Below, one piece after another: positions 52,803 to 60,098 of a stretch of DNA of 64,000 nucleotides. The notes under the pieces were generated by a model. The model had not been told where the DNA came from. It worked only from the letters and a program-made list of their open reading frames with translations, and made no database searches. The stretch lies in contig NZ_SCKT01000005.1 in NCBI RefSeq assembly GCF_014155765.1, positions 272,016 to 336,015 of the forward strand, given 5' to 3'. Position 1 is the stretch's first letter. Each line of letters starts with the position of its first letter. Origin of the DNA: Pantoea dispersa. Lineage in GTDB: Bacteria > Pseudomonadota > Gammaproteobacteria > Enterobacterales > Enterobacteriaceae. The translations under genes and the position numbers were made by a program.

Positions 52803-53173
52803 TAAAAAGAAATTTTATGCTATTAGTGGTTGGGCTGTTTTTTTTGCCATTTCTCACTTTTGCTAAATCTACTTCCTATTTTGAAGGGAAGAAATTCAAG
52901 GCTGAAATAGAATATGGCTGTCAAGAAGGTAATGTGACTTGTGATAAAGTTTCACTCAAATCTACACGGTTAAAAGATAATTCATCTATTTCTTTAAAAG
53001 GAGAAACCATTAATACAAACTGCCCTGATGTTTGTGACTTTCAGGGATATCGGTTTACAAACGGGAAATATGATTATTCATTTTACCCAAGCCTTAAAGG
53101 CGACAACCTTTGGGATTATATTGTGACCTACCAAGATAAGGTTATTGCTCAGGATATTGGGGTAATGAAATAA
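52799..53173 (+). CDS. candidate periplasmic immunity protein for the lysozyme effector
   Basis: 124 residues. A signal peptide (MLLVVGLFFLPFLTFA) directs the mature protein of about 102 residues to the periplasm, where a murein-cutting effector would act. Four cysteines (CQEGNVTC and CPDVC) could form two disulfides. I do not recognise the family. It overlaps the lysozyme gene by 4 bp (ATGA), implying coupled translation, the standard layout of T6SS effector and immunity genes. Low GC. The assignment rests on context. Confidence 0.72.
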   Translation: MIKRNFMLLVVGLFFLPFLTFAKSTSYFEGKKFKAEIEYGCQEGNVTCDKVSLKSTRLKDNSSISLKGETINTNCPDVCDFQGYRFTNGKYDYSFYPSLKGDNLWDYIVTYQDKVIAQDIGVMK

Positions 53174-53200
53174 CTTTCTTAATAAGGCCGGGCGCGGCTC

Positions 53201-53323
53201 ATGCTAAGCTGGCGATTTTGGCCTTTAATATTATTAATTGCTTTTACCTGTGTAGGCGAGATTCAAGTAGGTTCTAAATTTTTATATCGCTAGTTGTTTG
53301 TGTTGGTGTGTTTAGTTTTATAA
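53201..53323 (+). pseudogene. remnant of a small membrane-protein gene with in-frame stop
   Basis: An ATG at 53201 opens 30 codons reading MLSWRFWPLILLIAFTCVGE, then a basic segment ending KFLYR, then a TAG at 53291. The frame after the TAG continues LFVLVCLVL before a second stop at 53321. Two hydrophobic segments separated by a charged turn look like a small two-segment membrane protein with a nonsense mutation. Chance cannot be excluded; no good ribosome binding site is seen. Confidence 0.35.
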
Positions 53324-53488
53324 TTAATCCTTAAATTTTTTGCTTCGATGAATTCGTAGGTACTGTAGTTTACCTGTTCATGCTTAAACAGAATCCGAGA
53401 GCTGAATACATATTGATAATCGATAGCGCCGATTTTTCCTGACGAATTTGATAGATTGGCTAATAGAATAAATAATGAATCACGTTTT

Positions 53489-53902
53489 ATGAATCTTTCA
53501 GATGCTTTAATTTTTCTATCTGTATTTTCTTTTCTTTTATCGATCGTTTTACAAATTTCTGGCTATGTGATTTTTAGAAGAAATATCAAGAAGTTCGAAG
53601 TTGTTTTGTCTGAATTTCGACAGAGAAATCTTCAGCTAGACATCACGACGAACATTTCCTCTTACTTTAGCGCATCCTTTCATCCGCTTAAAATAGCTTA
53701 TTTTGCTTATCTTTATAAAGGTGTCATGCTCTATCATAAAAGCAATGAAAGGGTAAACAAGGAAACCTATGAGTTCATTCAGTCCCTGCCTAAAGAAAAA
53801 ATAAACTGGTTGCTGCGTCTGCATACTTTAAACCTGGTTACTGCCTTTTTCATGATTGGGGGAGGCGTGGGGTTTATAATCTGGAGGCACTATTATAGTT
53901 AA
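53489..53902 (+). CDS. tandem paralogue A: two-segment membrane protein of unknown function
   Basis: 137 residues, two predicted membrane segments (about 5-27 and 113-133) around an about 85-residue soluble middle with LYKGVMLYHKSNERVNKETY. The ATG at 53489 is chosen since it gives exactly the same length as the neighbouring paralogue and aligns its start; no clear ribosome binding site is seen for this or the upstream TTG at 53456. Low GC. Family not recognised. It may be an inner-membrane immunity protein or other cargo-island factor. Confidence 0.7.
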   Translation: MNLSDALIFLSVFSFLLSIVLQISGYVIFRRNIKKFEVVLSEFRQRNLQLDITTNISSYFSASFHPLKIAYFAYLYKGVMLYHKSNERVNKETYEFIQSLPKEKINWLLRLHTLNLVTAFFMIGGGVGFIIWRHYYS

Positions 53903-53956
53903 TCATTCGCAGCATCTGTGATGGACATAGCTCCTGAAGCTGGGACAGTCATGATT

Positions 53957-54370
53957 ATGGAAACTACTGTGGACCTATTACTATCAATATCAGCTGCTTT
54001 GATAGGCTCGGGTTGCATTTTGCAAGTATGGGCATTTTTCCTGTTCAAGAGTAATCAGCGGAAATTTGATTTTATAATGAGTGAGTTTCAGCGTATTAAC
54101 CTGCAGATAGATATTACCACGCAGGTTGCTAATCATTTTTCATCATTATTTCATCATAACAAGGTCTCATATTTTGCACGGCTTTATAAAGGTGTGACCA
54201 TGTATCATAAGAAAAATGAGCGGGTTAATGCTGAAACATATAATTTTGTTCAGAATCTCCCATCTGAAAAGATCAAATGGTTGCTCATGCTTCATAAACT
54301 AAACTTAATTAGTGCACTGCTTTTATTTGTAGGCGCCATAACTATTTTAATTTATAAACACACACACTGA
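53957..54370 (+). CDS. tandem paralogue B: two-segment membrane protein of unknown function
   Basis: 137 residues with the same layout as paralogue A: membrane segments at about 6-28 and 115-134 and a shared middle, LYKGVTMYHKKNERVNAETY, then LPSEKIKWLLMLHKLNL. The pair arose by duplication and has diverged over the membrane segments. An ATG two codons upstream (53951) is an alternative start. Low GC, in the hcp cargo island, function unknown. Confidence 0.75.
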   Translation: METTVDLLLSISAALIGSGCILQVWAFFLFKSNQRKFDFIMSEFQRINLQIDITTQVANHFSSLFHHNKVSYFARLYKGVTMYHKKNERVNAETYNFVQNLPSEKIKWLLMLHKLNLISALLLFVGAITILIYKHTH

Positions 54371-54387
54371 TTTGTTCAGGAGGTTGC

Positions 54388-54783
54388 TTGAGGTTTTCAA
54401 AGTTATATATTTTTACTTTTCTTTTGGTAATGAATAAATCAGCTTTTGCTACAGCCCTCTGCTCCAGCGAACCCTCAGATAGCGCCGTTTATCAATGCAC
54501 GCTTCATGAGAAGCAGTTAGCTGAAGACGCGTTGAATCAGGAATACACTGCGGCCAAAAAACGGATTGCATTATCATACCGCGCGGATAAAAAACTGGCG
54601 GATGATTACCTTAGCACACTAAAAAATACCCAACGTGGCTGGCTAAAGTACCGTGATGGACAGTGTAAACTGGAAGCTTTTGATGCAGAGGAAGGGAGTA
54701 TCGCTCACGTAGTAGCGACTAATATCTGCATTGTGCGCATCAATAAAGAACGTCTGGAATTATTGAGGCAGATTCCTTATTAA
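54388..54783 (+). CDS. LprI/DUF1311-family secreted protein, possible lysozyme inhibitor
   Basis: 131 residues with signal peptide (MRFSKLYIFTFLLVMNKSAFA). The mature part matches the DUF1311/LprI N-terminal family: CSSEPSDSAVYQCTLHEKQLAEDALNQEY, then NTQRGWLKYRDGQC and a closing cysteine in NICIVR, four cysteines in all. Mycobacterial LprI inhibits lysozyme. The TTG start has CAGGAGG just upstream. Its position in the same island as a lysozyme effector makes it a second candidate immunity protein. Confidence 0.8.
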   Translation: MRFSKLYIFTFLLVMNKSAFATALCSSEPSDSAVYQCTLHEKQLAEDALNQEYTAAKKRIALSYRADKKLADDYLSTLKNTQRGWLKYRDGQCKLEAFDAEEGSIAHVVATNICIVRINKERLELLRQIPY

Positions 54784-55093
54784 AGAAGAACACTCTTCTC
54801 TGCTTCTTATCCGCTAATTGGCTTAGTGAACAACTCTATTAATTACAGCACCGCGCACATATTGTAGCGGCGCGATTCATCGCGCAATACATTGTGACGC
54901 TACAAAATTGCAATCATTTCTAAGCCAACGAAAATTCTAAATGGCAAATATGACACAACGCATCACGCTTTAACGAACAGCATCATTCACCTTATATCGC
55001 ACACAGCATCGTATTACCCGCTTCCTATATTCCGCGTCTTTCCCGGAGAGCCGCGCAATATAGATGCCGAACCGCTAACCGCAGGAACCCGTT
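54784..55093. other. 310-bp non-coding region before tagH
   Basis: No gene. It contains a dispersed-repeat-like cruciform (54862-54905) and marks the return from low-GC cargo DNA to the high-GC core cluster. Probably holds the promoter for the tagH-onward operon. Confidence 0.5.
54862..54905. repeat. REP/MITE-like double palindrome
   Basis: Outer arms TTGTAGCG (54862-54869) and CGCTACAA (54898-54905) enclose the inner hairpin GCGCGAT-TC-ATCGCGC (54870-54885). The pattern 'TTGTAG..GCGCG-AT..' resembles a family of small intergenic palindromic repeats seen in enterobacterial genomes. Only one copy occurs in this window. Confidence 0.6.
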
Positions 55094-56914
55094 ATGCGCT
55101 TTACGATAATAACGACTAAACCCGGCCACCAGCCGCCGCAAACCCGCTGTGACTTTATGCCGCCCGGCGGCACCATTGGCCGCGGGGTGGACAACAATCT
55201 GGTGCTGCCGGATGACGATCGCACCATTTCTCGCCTGCAGGCGATTGTGCACATCACCGCCGCTGGCGAATGCCGCCTCACCAACCGGGGCAACGTGACG
55301 CGCGTGCTGCTCAATGACATCCCGCTGGAGCGCGGGCGTCAGGTGGAATTACAGGATGGCGACGTGCTGGGCATCGATGATTACCAGCTGCTGGTCAACG
55401 ATCTCAACGGCGCGCAGCAGCCGCAGGCCGCCACGCTGGCACCGCAGCCGGTGGTGCAGGCTCCGGTAATGGCTGATGTGCCACCGGCGGAAAAGGATGC
55501 CAGCACCGCCGCGATCCCCAGCGAGATCTGGGACAGCCTCGCCAAAGAGTTCTCGATCTCCGACGATCTGTCGAAGCGCAAAGCAGCGGCCGAGGTGCTG
55601 ACGGAGGCCAATCCGCTCACCGCGCCGGCCAGCCTCGATCGCAACCCGGAGGATCCGCTGGCTCAGCTGGTGAACGATGCGCCGCTGGATATTGGCCAGC
55701 AGCCGAAAAACACCAGCCTGTTCGATGAAGACGATGCGCTGTTCGCGCAGGAAAGTATCTTCGACGATCGCACCCCCAGCACGCTGTCGGCGCAGCAGAA
55801 TGCCGCCGCGCAGCCGCAGGTCGAGAGTGCTACCGAGCTCGATCCGCTCAGCCTGTTTGGCAGCCAGAGCAGCAGCGACGTGCGCAACCACGACGATCCG
55901 CTTGGCCTGATGATGGGTAATGCGGTTCCGCTGGCGCAGCCGGAGATCGCGCCGGCACAGACGGTTCAACCGCAGCCCGTCGCTCAGTCGGAAACGCCCA
56001 GTGAACCCTCGCCGGAGACGGCACCGGTCGGGCTGGCGGATCTCAGCAGTTCGCCACTGTTTGATGACACCGAAACCCAGGCCACGTCGCCGCTGATCGA
56101 ACCGCAGGCGGAGCAGCCGGAGACGGTCGCGCCGCAGATGGATTACGGCGGCATTACGCTGCCCACGCCGCAGGCGGTGCAACGTGTACCGTCGCCGACG
56201 CCGAAAGGGCGGCTGCGTATCGATCCGGTGGCTTCCAGCCATCAGAACGCGGCACCCGCCAGCCAGGCGACTGCCAGCCACAACAGCGGCGACGCGCTGA
56301 AAGGCGAACTGCTGGATGCACTGCTGGAAGGCATGGGATTGCGCGATCTGCAACCCACGCCGCAGTTCGACCGCGAGCAGATGCTGCAGTTTGGTCAGAT
56401 GCTAAGCATGTTCTCGCAGGGCACCGTTGCGCTGCTGTCGTCACGCTCGATTCTTAAGCGTGGCGTTAAAGCGGATATGACGGTGATCCTCGACGACGCC
56501 AACAACCCGTTCAAACTGCTGCCGTCCGGCAAAACCGTGCTGATGCAGATGTTTGGCAGCCGTATGCCGGGCTTCATGCCGCCGCGTCAGGCGGTGCGTG
56601 ATGCGCTGATCGATCTGCAGGCGCATCAGCTCGGCATGATCGCCGGGATCCGCGCCATCATCGCTTCGATGCTGCAATCCTTTAATCCGGATCAGCTGGA
56701 AGAGGAAGCCCGCCAGGCGGGATCGCTGTCGCGCCTCGGCCTGCCGGGCAGCCGTAAAGCCGCGCTGTGGGAGCATTTTGTTGAGCGCTACGGCGAGACG
56801 GCGGGCGAGATTGAGGACGATTTCCATACCCTGTTCGGCGAAGCTTTCCTGCATGCCTACGACCTGGAAGTTAATCAGTACAAAGATTCACAAACCCACA
56901 CGGATGACGCATGA
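55094..56914 (+). CDS. tagH: T6SS FHA-domain protein TagH (Fha)
   Basis: 606 residues. FHA domain at about residues 20-95 (GGTIGRGVDNNLVLPDDDRTIS), a long Q/P/A-rich and acidic linker (100-430), and the conserved C-terminal TagH/ImpI domain (about 440-600: TVALLSSRSILKRGVKADMTVIL, then ARQAGSLSRLGLPGSRKAALW). FHA proteins bind phosphothreonine and trigger T6SS assembly after phosphorylation by PpkA. Overlaps pppA by 4 bp. Confidence 0.92.
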   Translation: MRFTIITTKPGHQPPQTRCDFMPPGGTIGRGVDNNLVLPDDDRTISRLQAIVHITAAGECRLTNRGNVTRVLLNDIPLERGRQVELQDGDVLGIDDYQLLVNDLNGAQQPQAATLAPQPVVQAPVMADVPPAEKDASTAAIPSEIWDSLAKEFSISDDLSKRKAAAEVLTEANPLTAPASLDRNPEDPLAQLVNDAPLDIGQQPKNTSLFDEDDALFAQESIFDDRTPSTLSAQQNAAAQPQVESATELDPLSLFGSQSSSDVRNHDDPLGLMMGNAVPLAQPEIAPAQTVQPQPVAQSETPSEPSPETAPVGLADLSSSPLFDDTETQATSPLIEPQAEQPETVAPQMDYGGITLPTPQAVQRVPSPTPKGRLRIDPVASSHQNAAPASQATASHNSGDALKGELLDALLEGMGLRDLQPTPQFDREQMLQFGQMLSMFSQGTVALLSSRSILKRGVKADMTVILDDANNPFKLLPSGKTVLMQMFGSRMPGFMPPRQAVRDALIDLQAHQLGMIAGIRAIIASMLQSFNPDQLEEEARQAGSLSRLGLPGSRKAALWEHFVERYGETAGEIEDDFHTLFGEAFLHAYDLEVNQYKDSQTHTDDA

Positions 56915-57702
56915 ATATCACCATTGCTTCCACGTCGAATCAGGGCGACCGCGCCAGCAATCAGGATCAAACCGGTGAGGTAATCGGTGAACGCTCAGCC
57001 TGCTTCGTGGTGTGCGACGGCGTAGCAGGATTTCCCGGCGGCGACGTGGCCGCCCGCATCGCGCGCAGCAGCCTGATGGAGGCGTTCGACGGTAACGCGC
57101 ACCTGGATGCGCAGTCGATTCGCAACTACGTCAACCACGCGAATCACGCGATTCGCCAGCAGCAGAAAGCCAGCAGCGAGCACAGCCGCATGGGCACCAC
57201 GCTGGTCAGCCTGTTTGTCGACCGCGACTACGAGCTGGCCTACTGGGCGCACGCGGGCGACAGCCGGCTGTATCTGTTTCGCCGCGGCTACCTCTATCAC
57301 GTGACGACCGACCACAGCCTGGTGCAGCAGATGAAAGATGCCGGCCACCAGACCGAAGGTATCAACAGCAACCTGCTCTATTTTGCCCTCGGCATGGGCG
57401 ATGAGCAGCGCGACGCCAGCTACAGCGATGTGGTGGAAATAGAAGACGGCGACGCCTTTTTACTGTGCACCGATGGCTTCTGGCACGGCGTGACGCTGGA
57501 GCAGATGCAGCAGTCGCTGCACATGGTCAATACGCCGGAAGAGTGGCTGACGCTGATGCAGCAAATCATCCGCAACGGTCAGCCGGATAACGGTCAGCAG
57601 GATAACTTCAGCGCGCTGGCCGTCTGGATTGGCTCACCGCAGGACACCACCTTACTGCACTCGCTGTCCGAAGCGGCGCAGTTTTTCCCTCTTCGAGATT
57701 GA
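56911..57702 (+). CDS. pppA: T6SS PP2C-type Ser/Thr phosphatase PppA
   Basis: 263 residues. PP2C metal-binding motifs: CDGVAGFPGGD, AHAGDSRLYLFRRG, LCTDGFWHG and DNFSALAVW, with the aspartates that hold the manganese/magnesium pair. It reverses PpkA phosphorylation of Fha and shuts off secretion. Four-base overlap with tagH shows coupled translation. The kinase gene is not in the window and is expected downstream. Confidence 0.92.
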   Translation: MNITIASTSNQGDRASNQDQTGEVIGERSACFVVCDGVAGFPGGDVAARIARSSLMEAFDGNAHLDAQSIRNYVNHANHAIRQQQKASSEHSRMGTTLVSLFVDRDYELAYWAHAGDSRLYLFRRGYLYHVTTDHSLVQQMKDAGHQTEGINSNLLYFALGMGDEQRDASYSDVVEIEDGDAFLLCTDGFWHGVTLEQMQQSLHMVNTPEEWLTLMQQIIRNGQPDNGQQDNFSALAVWIGSPQDTTLLHSLSEAAQFFPLRD

Positions 57703-57712
57703 GAACGCCAAC

Positions 57713-58690
57713 ATGAAACATGGATTACTGGGTCTGGCTGCGCTGCTGCTCAGCACGCACGCATTTGCTGAGAACTATCGCATCGTGCAGTCCCCGGCAC
57801 AGAAACTGGATGTCTGGATTGATGACGTGAAAGATAACCAGCTGGCGAGCTGGTGTAAGCGCAATGTTGATCTGCGCATCGTCACTCACGGCGCGAAAAA
57901 CGTCGCGGCGCTGGAGGATTTTCTGCCGCGCGTCGCCGGGCTGATGGCATCGCAGTGTAAAGCGCTGCAGCAGCTCAACTGGGCGCTCAACGATGATGAT
58001 GGCAACCCGATCGCCAGCGGTAGCGCTGCCAAAGCGCAGCAGTGGCAAACGGTGGTAACGCCGCCGCCCGCGCCCGTGCAGCAGCCAGAGACCGCTACGG
58101 CTGCACCTGCCGCGCCGGTGCTCAACTCGCCGCAGGCCGATACCACGCCGTGGCTGCAGTTCAGCCTGCTCGACGGCTGTCACTTCCGCACCTGGTGGCA
58201 GCATCCGGCGCAGACCAGCGCGCTGTTCGTGCCGTCAAAACAGGGGCTGAGCTGCGGTCAGGATGGCTGGCTGAGCGGCCGCAGCAGCCTGACGCAGATG
58301 GGCAACGGTGCGGCGAAAAGCGTGGTGGTGACGTTCCTGCAGGGCTTCCCTATTGCCGGCCTGAATAACAAACAGCAGAGCGCCGAGCTCAGCATCACTA
58401 CCGTCAACAGCGAACGCATGGTGCTGAGCAACGAGAAGTCGCCAGACAGCTGGCTGGTGCTGCCGTTCAGCAGCCAGTTCAATGGCTGGCAGGCACCGGA
58501 TCAGGTGGTGGTGCAGATGCCCGCCAGCGATGCCGCCGATGAGAGCGCGCTGCGTGCACGGTTGCAGGAAGTGCGCAAAGTGTGGTCGCCGTGGCTGAGC
58601 GCCAGCGCACCGCTGAAAGTCCAGCTGGTAGAACAGCTGCATCCGGAGCTGAAAGATCCCGCCGCCGCGGTTTACCGCACCATCAACTAA
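57713..58690 (+). CDS. T6SS-cluster periplasmic protein of unknown function
   Basis: 325 residues with a signal peptide (MKHGLLGLAALLLSTHAFA). Residues about 20-110 contain a cysteine pair (SWCKRN and ASQCKALQQL), then a P/Q/A-rich linker (about 130-160) and a beta-rich C-terminal domain with DGCHFRTWW and LSCGQDGWL (second cysteine pair). Resembles the VasI/TagO-type envelope proteins in layout, but I could not assign it firmly. Placed between pppA and tagJ in the core operon, so it probably aids T6SS assembly in the periplasm. Confidence 0.7.
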   Translation: MKHGLLGLAALLLSTHAFAENYRIVQSPAQKLDVWIDDVKDNQLASWCKRNVDLRIVTHGAKNVAALEDFLPRVAGLMASQCKALQQLNWALNDDDGNPIASGSAAKAQQWQTVVTPPPAPVQQPETATAAPAAPVLNSPQADTTPWLQFSLLDGCHFRTWWQHPAQTSALFVPSKQGLSCGQDGWLSGRSSLTQMGNGAAKSVVVTFLQGFPIAGLNNKQQSAELSITTVNSERMVLSNEKSPDSWLVLPFSSQFNGWQAPDQVVVQMPASDAADESALRARLQEVRKVWSPWLSASAPLKVQLVEQLHPELKDPAAAVYRTIN

Positions 58691-58706
58691 CGCAAAAGGA
58701 GCTTGC

Positions 58707-59531
58707 ATGGAGTCGTTACAATCGCGCCTGGCCAGTGCCTCACTGGCCGATAACCTCGCCGATATCACCCGCCAGATTCAGGCCAGCCCGGCCAATGCCG
58801 ACCTGCGCGCGGCGTTTGTGCAGCTGCTGTGCCTGGCGGGCAACTGGACGCGCGCGCAAACCCAGCTGCAATCGTGGCTGGCGCTGACGCCCCAGGCGCA
58901 GCCGACCGTCACTTTACTGCAGCAGGCCATTGCCGGTGAGCAGCAGCGTGAAGCGGTACTGCGCGGCGCGGCGCAGCCGCAACTGCCGGGCAGCGCGTGG
59001 GCGTGGTGTGAAACCCTGCTGGCTGCGCTGACCGCCGAAATCCGCGGTGACTTCGCACAGGGTGCAGAGCAACGTGCCGCCGCGCTGGCGCAGGCCGAAG
59101 CCAATCCGGGCCAGCTGCAGCAGCAGGAACAGACGGCAGACTTCGCGTGGCTGATGGACGGCGACAGCCGCTTCGGGCCGGTGTGCGAAGCCATTGCCAA
59201 CGGCCGCTACTACTGGATTCCGTTCGCCGCGATCCGCGAGATGGAATTTCAGGCACCCGCCAGCGTGACCGATTTGGTCTGGCGCCATACGCGCGTGCAG
59301 CTGGTGGATGGCAGCGAGCAGATTTGCCAGATCCCGGTGCGCTATCCGCTGCTGCCGGGGGCGGATGAGCGTTATCTGCGCGCCAGCGTCACGGAATGGC
59401 AGCCGCTGGGCCACGATGACAGCCAGTTTACCGGCCATGGCCAGAAGCTGTGGCTGAGCGACAGCGGCGAGTATCCGCTGCTGACGCTGCAGCAGCTGAC
59501 GTTCCAGCCAGGCGGCAGCGATGAGCCGTGA
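58707..59531 (+). CDS. tagJ: T6SS accessory protein TagJ (ImpE)
   Basis: 274 residues. N-terminal helical tetratricopeptide-like region (about 15-115, NADLRAAFVQLLCLAGNWTRA) and a C-terminal ImpE domain with DSRFGPVCEAIANGRYYWIPF. TagJ binds the N-terminus of TssB and helps ClpV remove contracted sheath. It marks the T6SS lineages whose TssB needs an adaptor. Overlaps tssE by 11 bp. Confidence 0.9.
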   Translation: MESLQSRLASASLADNLADITRQIQASPANADLRAAFVQLLCLAGNWTRAQTQLQSWLALTPQAQPTVTLLQQAIAGEQQREAVLRGAAQPQLPGSAWAWCETLLAALTAEIRGDFAQGAEQRAAALAQAEANPGQLQQQEQTADFAWLMDGDSRFGPVCEAIANGRYYWIPFAAIREMEFQAPASVTDLVWRHTRVQLVDGSEQICQIPVRYPLLPGADERYLRASVTEWQPLGHDDSQFTGHGQKLWLSDSGEYPLLTLQQLTFQPGGSDEP

Positions 59532-60096
59532 TAACAGCTCGCACAACGACGGCTATGCCCAGCTGCATGGCGGTTTCCGCGCGCGTAAAAATCGCGATGC
59601 GCTAACCGCGCGCGACAAGTTGCAATCCTCGTTACTTGATCGTCTGACTGACAACGCGCCGGACAAGCAGAGCGAAGCCAGCAACACCACGCTGATTTCC
59701 CACAGCACGCTGCGCCGCCACGTGCTGCGCGATCTGCAGTGGCTGTTTAACACCATCAACAACGAAGCCCAGCAGGATCTCAGCGCCTTTGGTGAAGTGC
59801 AGCGCTCGGTGTGGAATTTTGGCGTGGCGCCGCTGGCCGGACAGAACATCTCCGACATCGAATGGCAGGATATGCAGCGCAAAATGACCGATGCCATTTT
59901 GCATTTCGAGCCGCGCATTCTGCCGCAGGGGCTGCAGGTGCGCTGCGTCAGCGATCTGAAGTCGCTCAGCCTGCACAACGTGTTATCGATTGAGATCAAA
60001 GGCCGCCTGTGGTGCGTGCCTTATCCGCTGGAGTTTCTGTTCCGCACCCAGGTTGATCTGGAAAGCGGTCATTTTGAACTACTGGATGCAGGTTAA
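59521..60096 (+). CDS. tssE: T6SS baseplate protein TssE (gp25-like)
   Basis: 191 residues. The gp25/lysozyme-like domain covers about 65-185: LRRHVLRDLQWLFNTINNEA, SVWNFGVAPLAG and the E-x-R of FEPRILPQGL, with the conserved glutamate and arginine that stabilise the sheath start. The N-terminal 50 residues are polar and longer than in many homologues. Start at the first ATG with 11-bp overlap to tagJ. Confidence 0.94.
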   Translation: MSRDNSSHNDGYAQLHGGFRARKNRDALTARDKLQSSLLDRLTDNAPDKQSEASNTTLISHSTLRRHVLRDLQWLFNTINNEAQQDLSAFGEVQRSVWNFGVAPLAGQNISDIEWQDMQRKMTDAILHFEPRILPQGLQVRCVSDLKSLSLHNVLSIEIKGRLWCVPYPLEFLFRTQVDLESGHFELLDAG

Positions 60097-60098
60097 TC

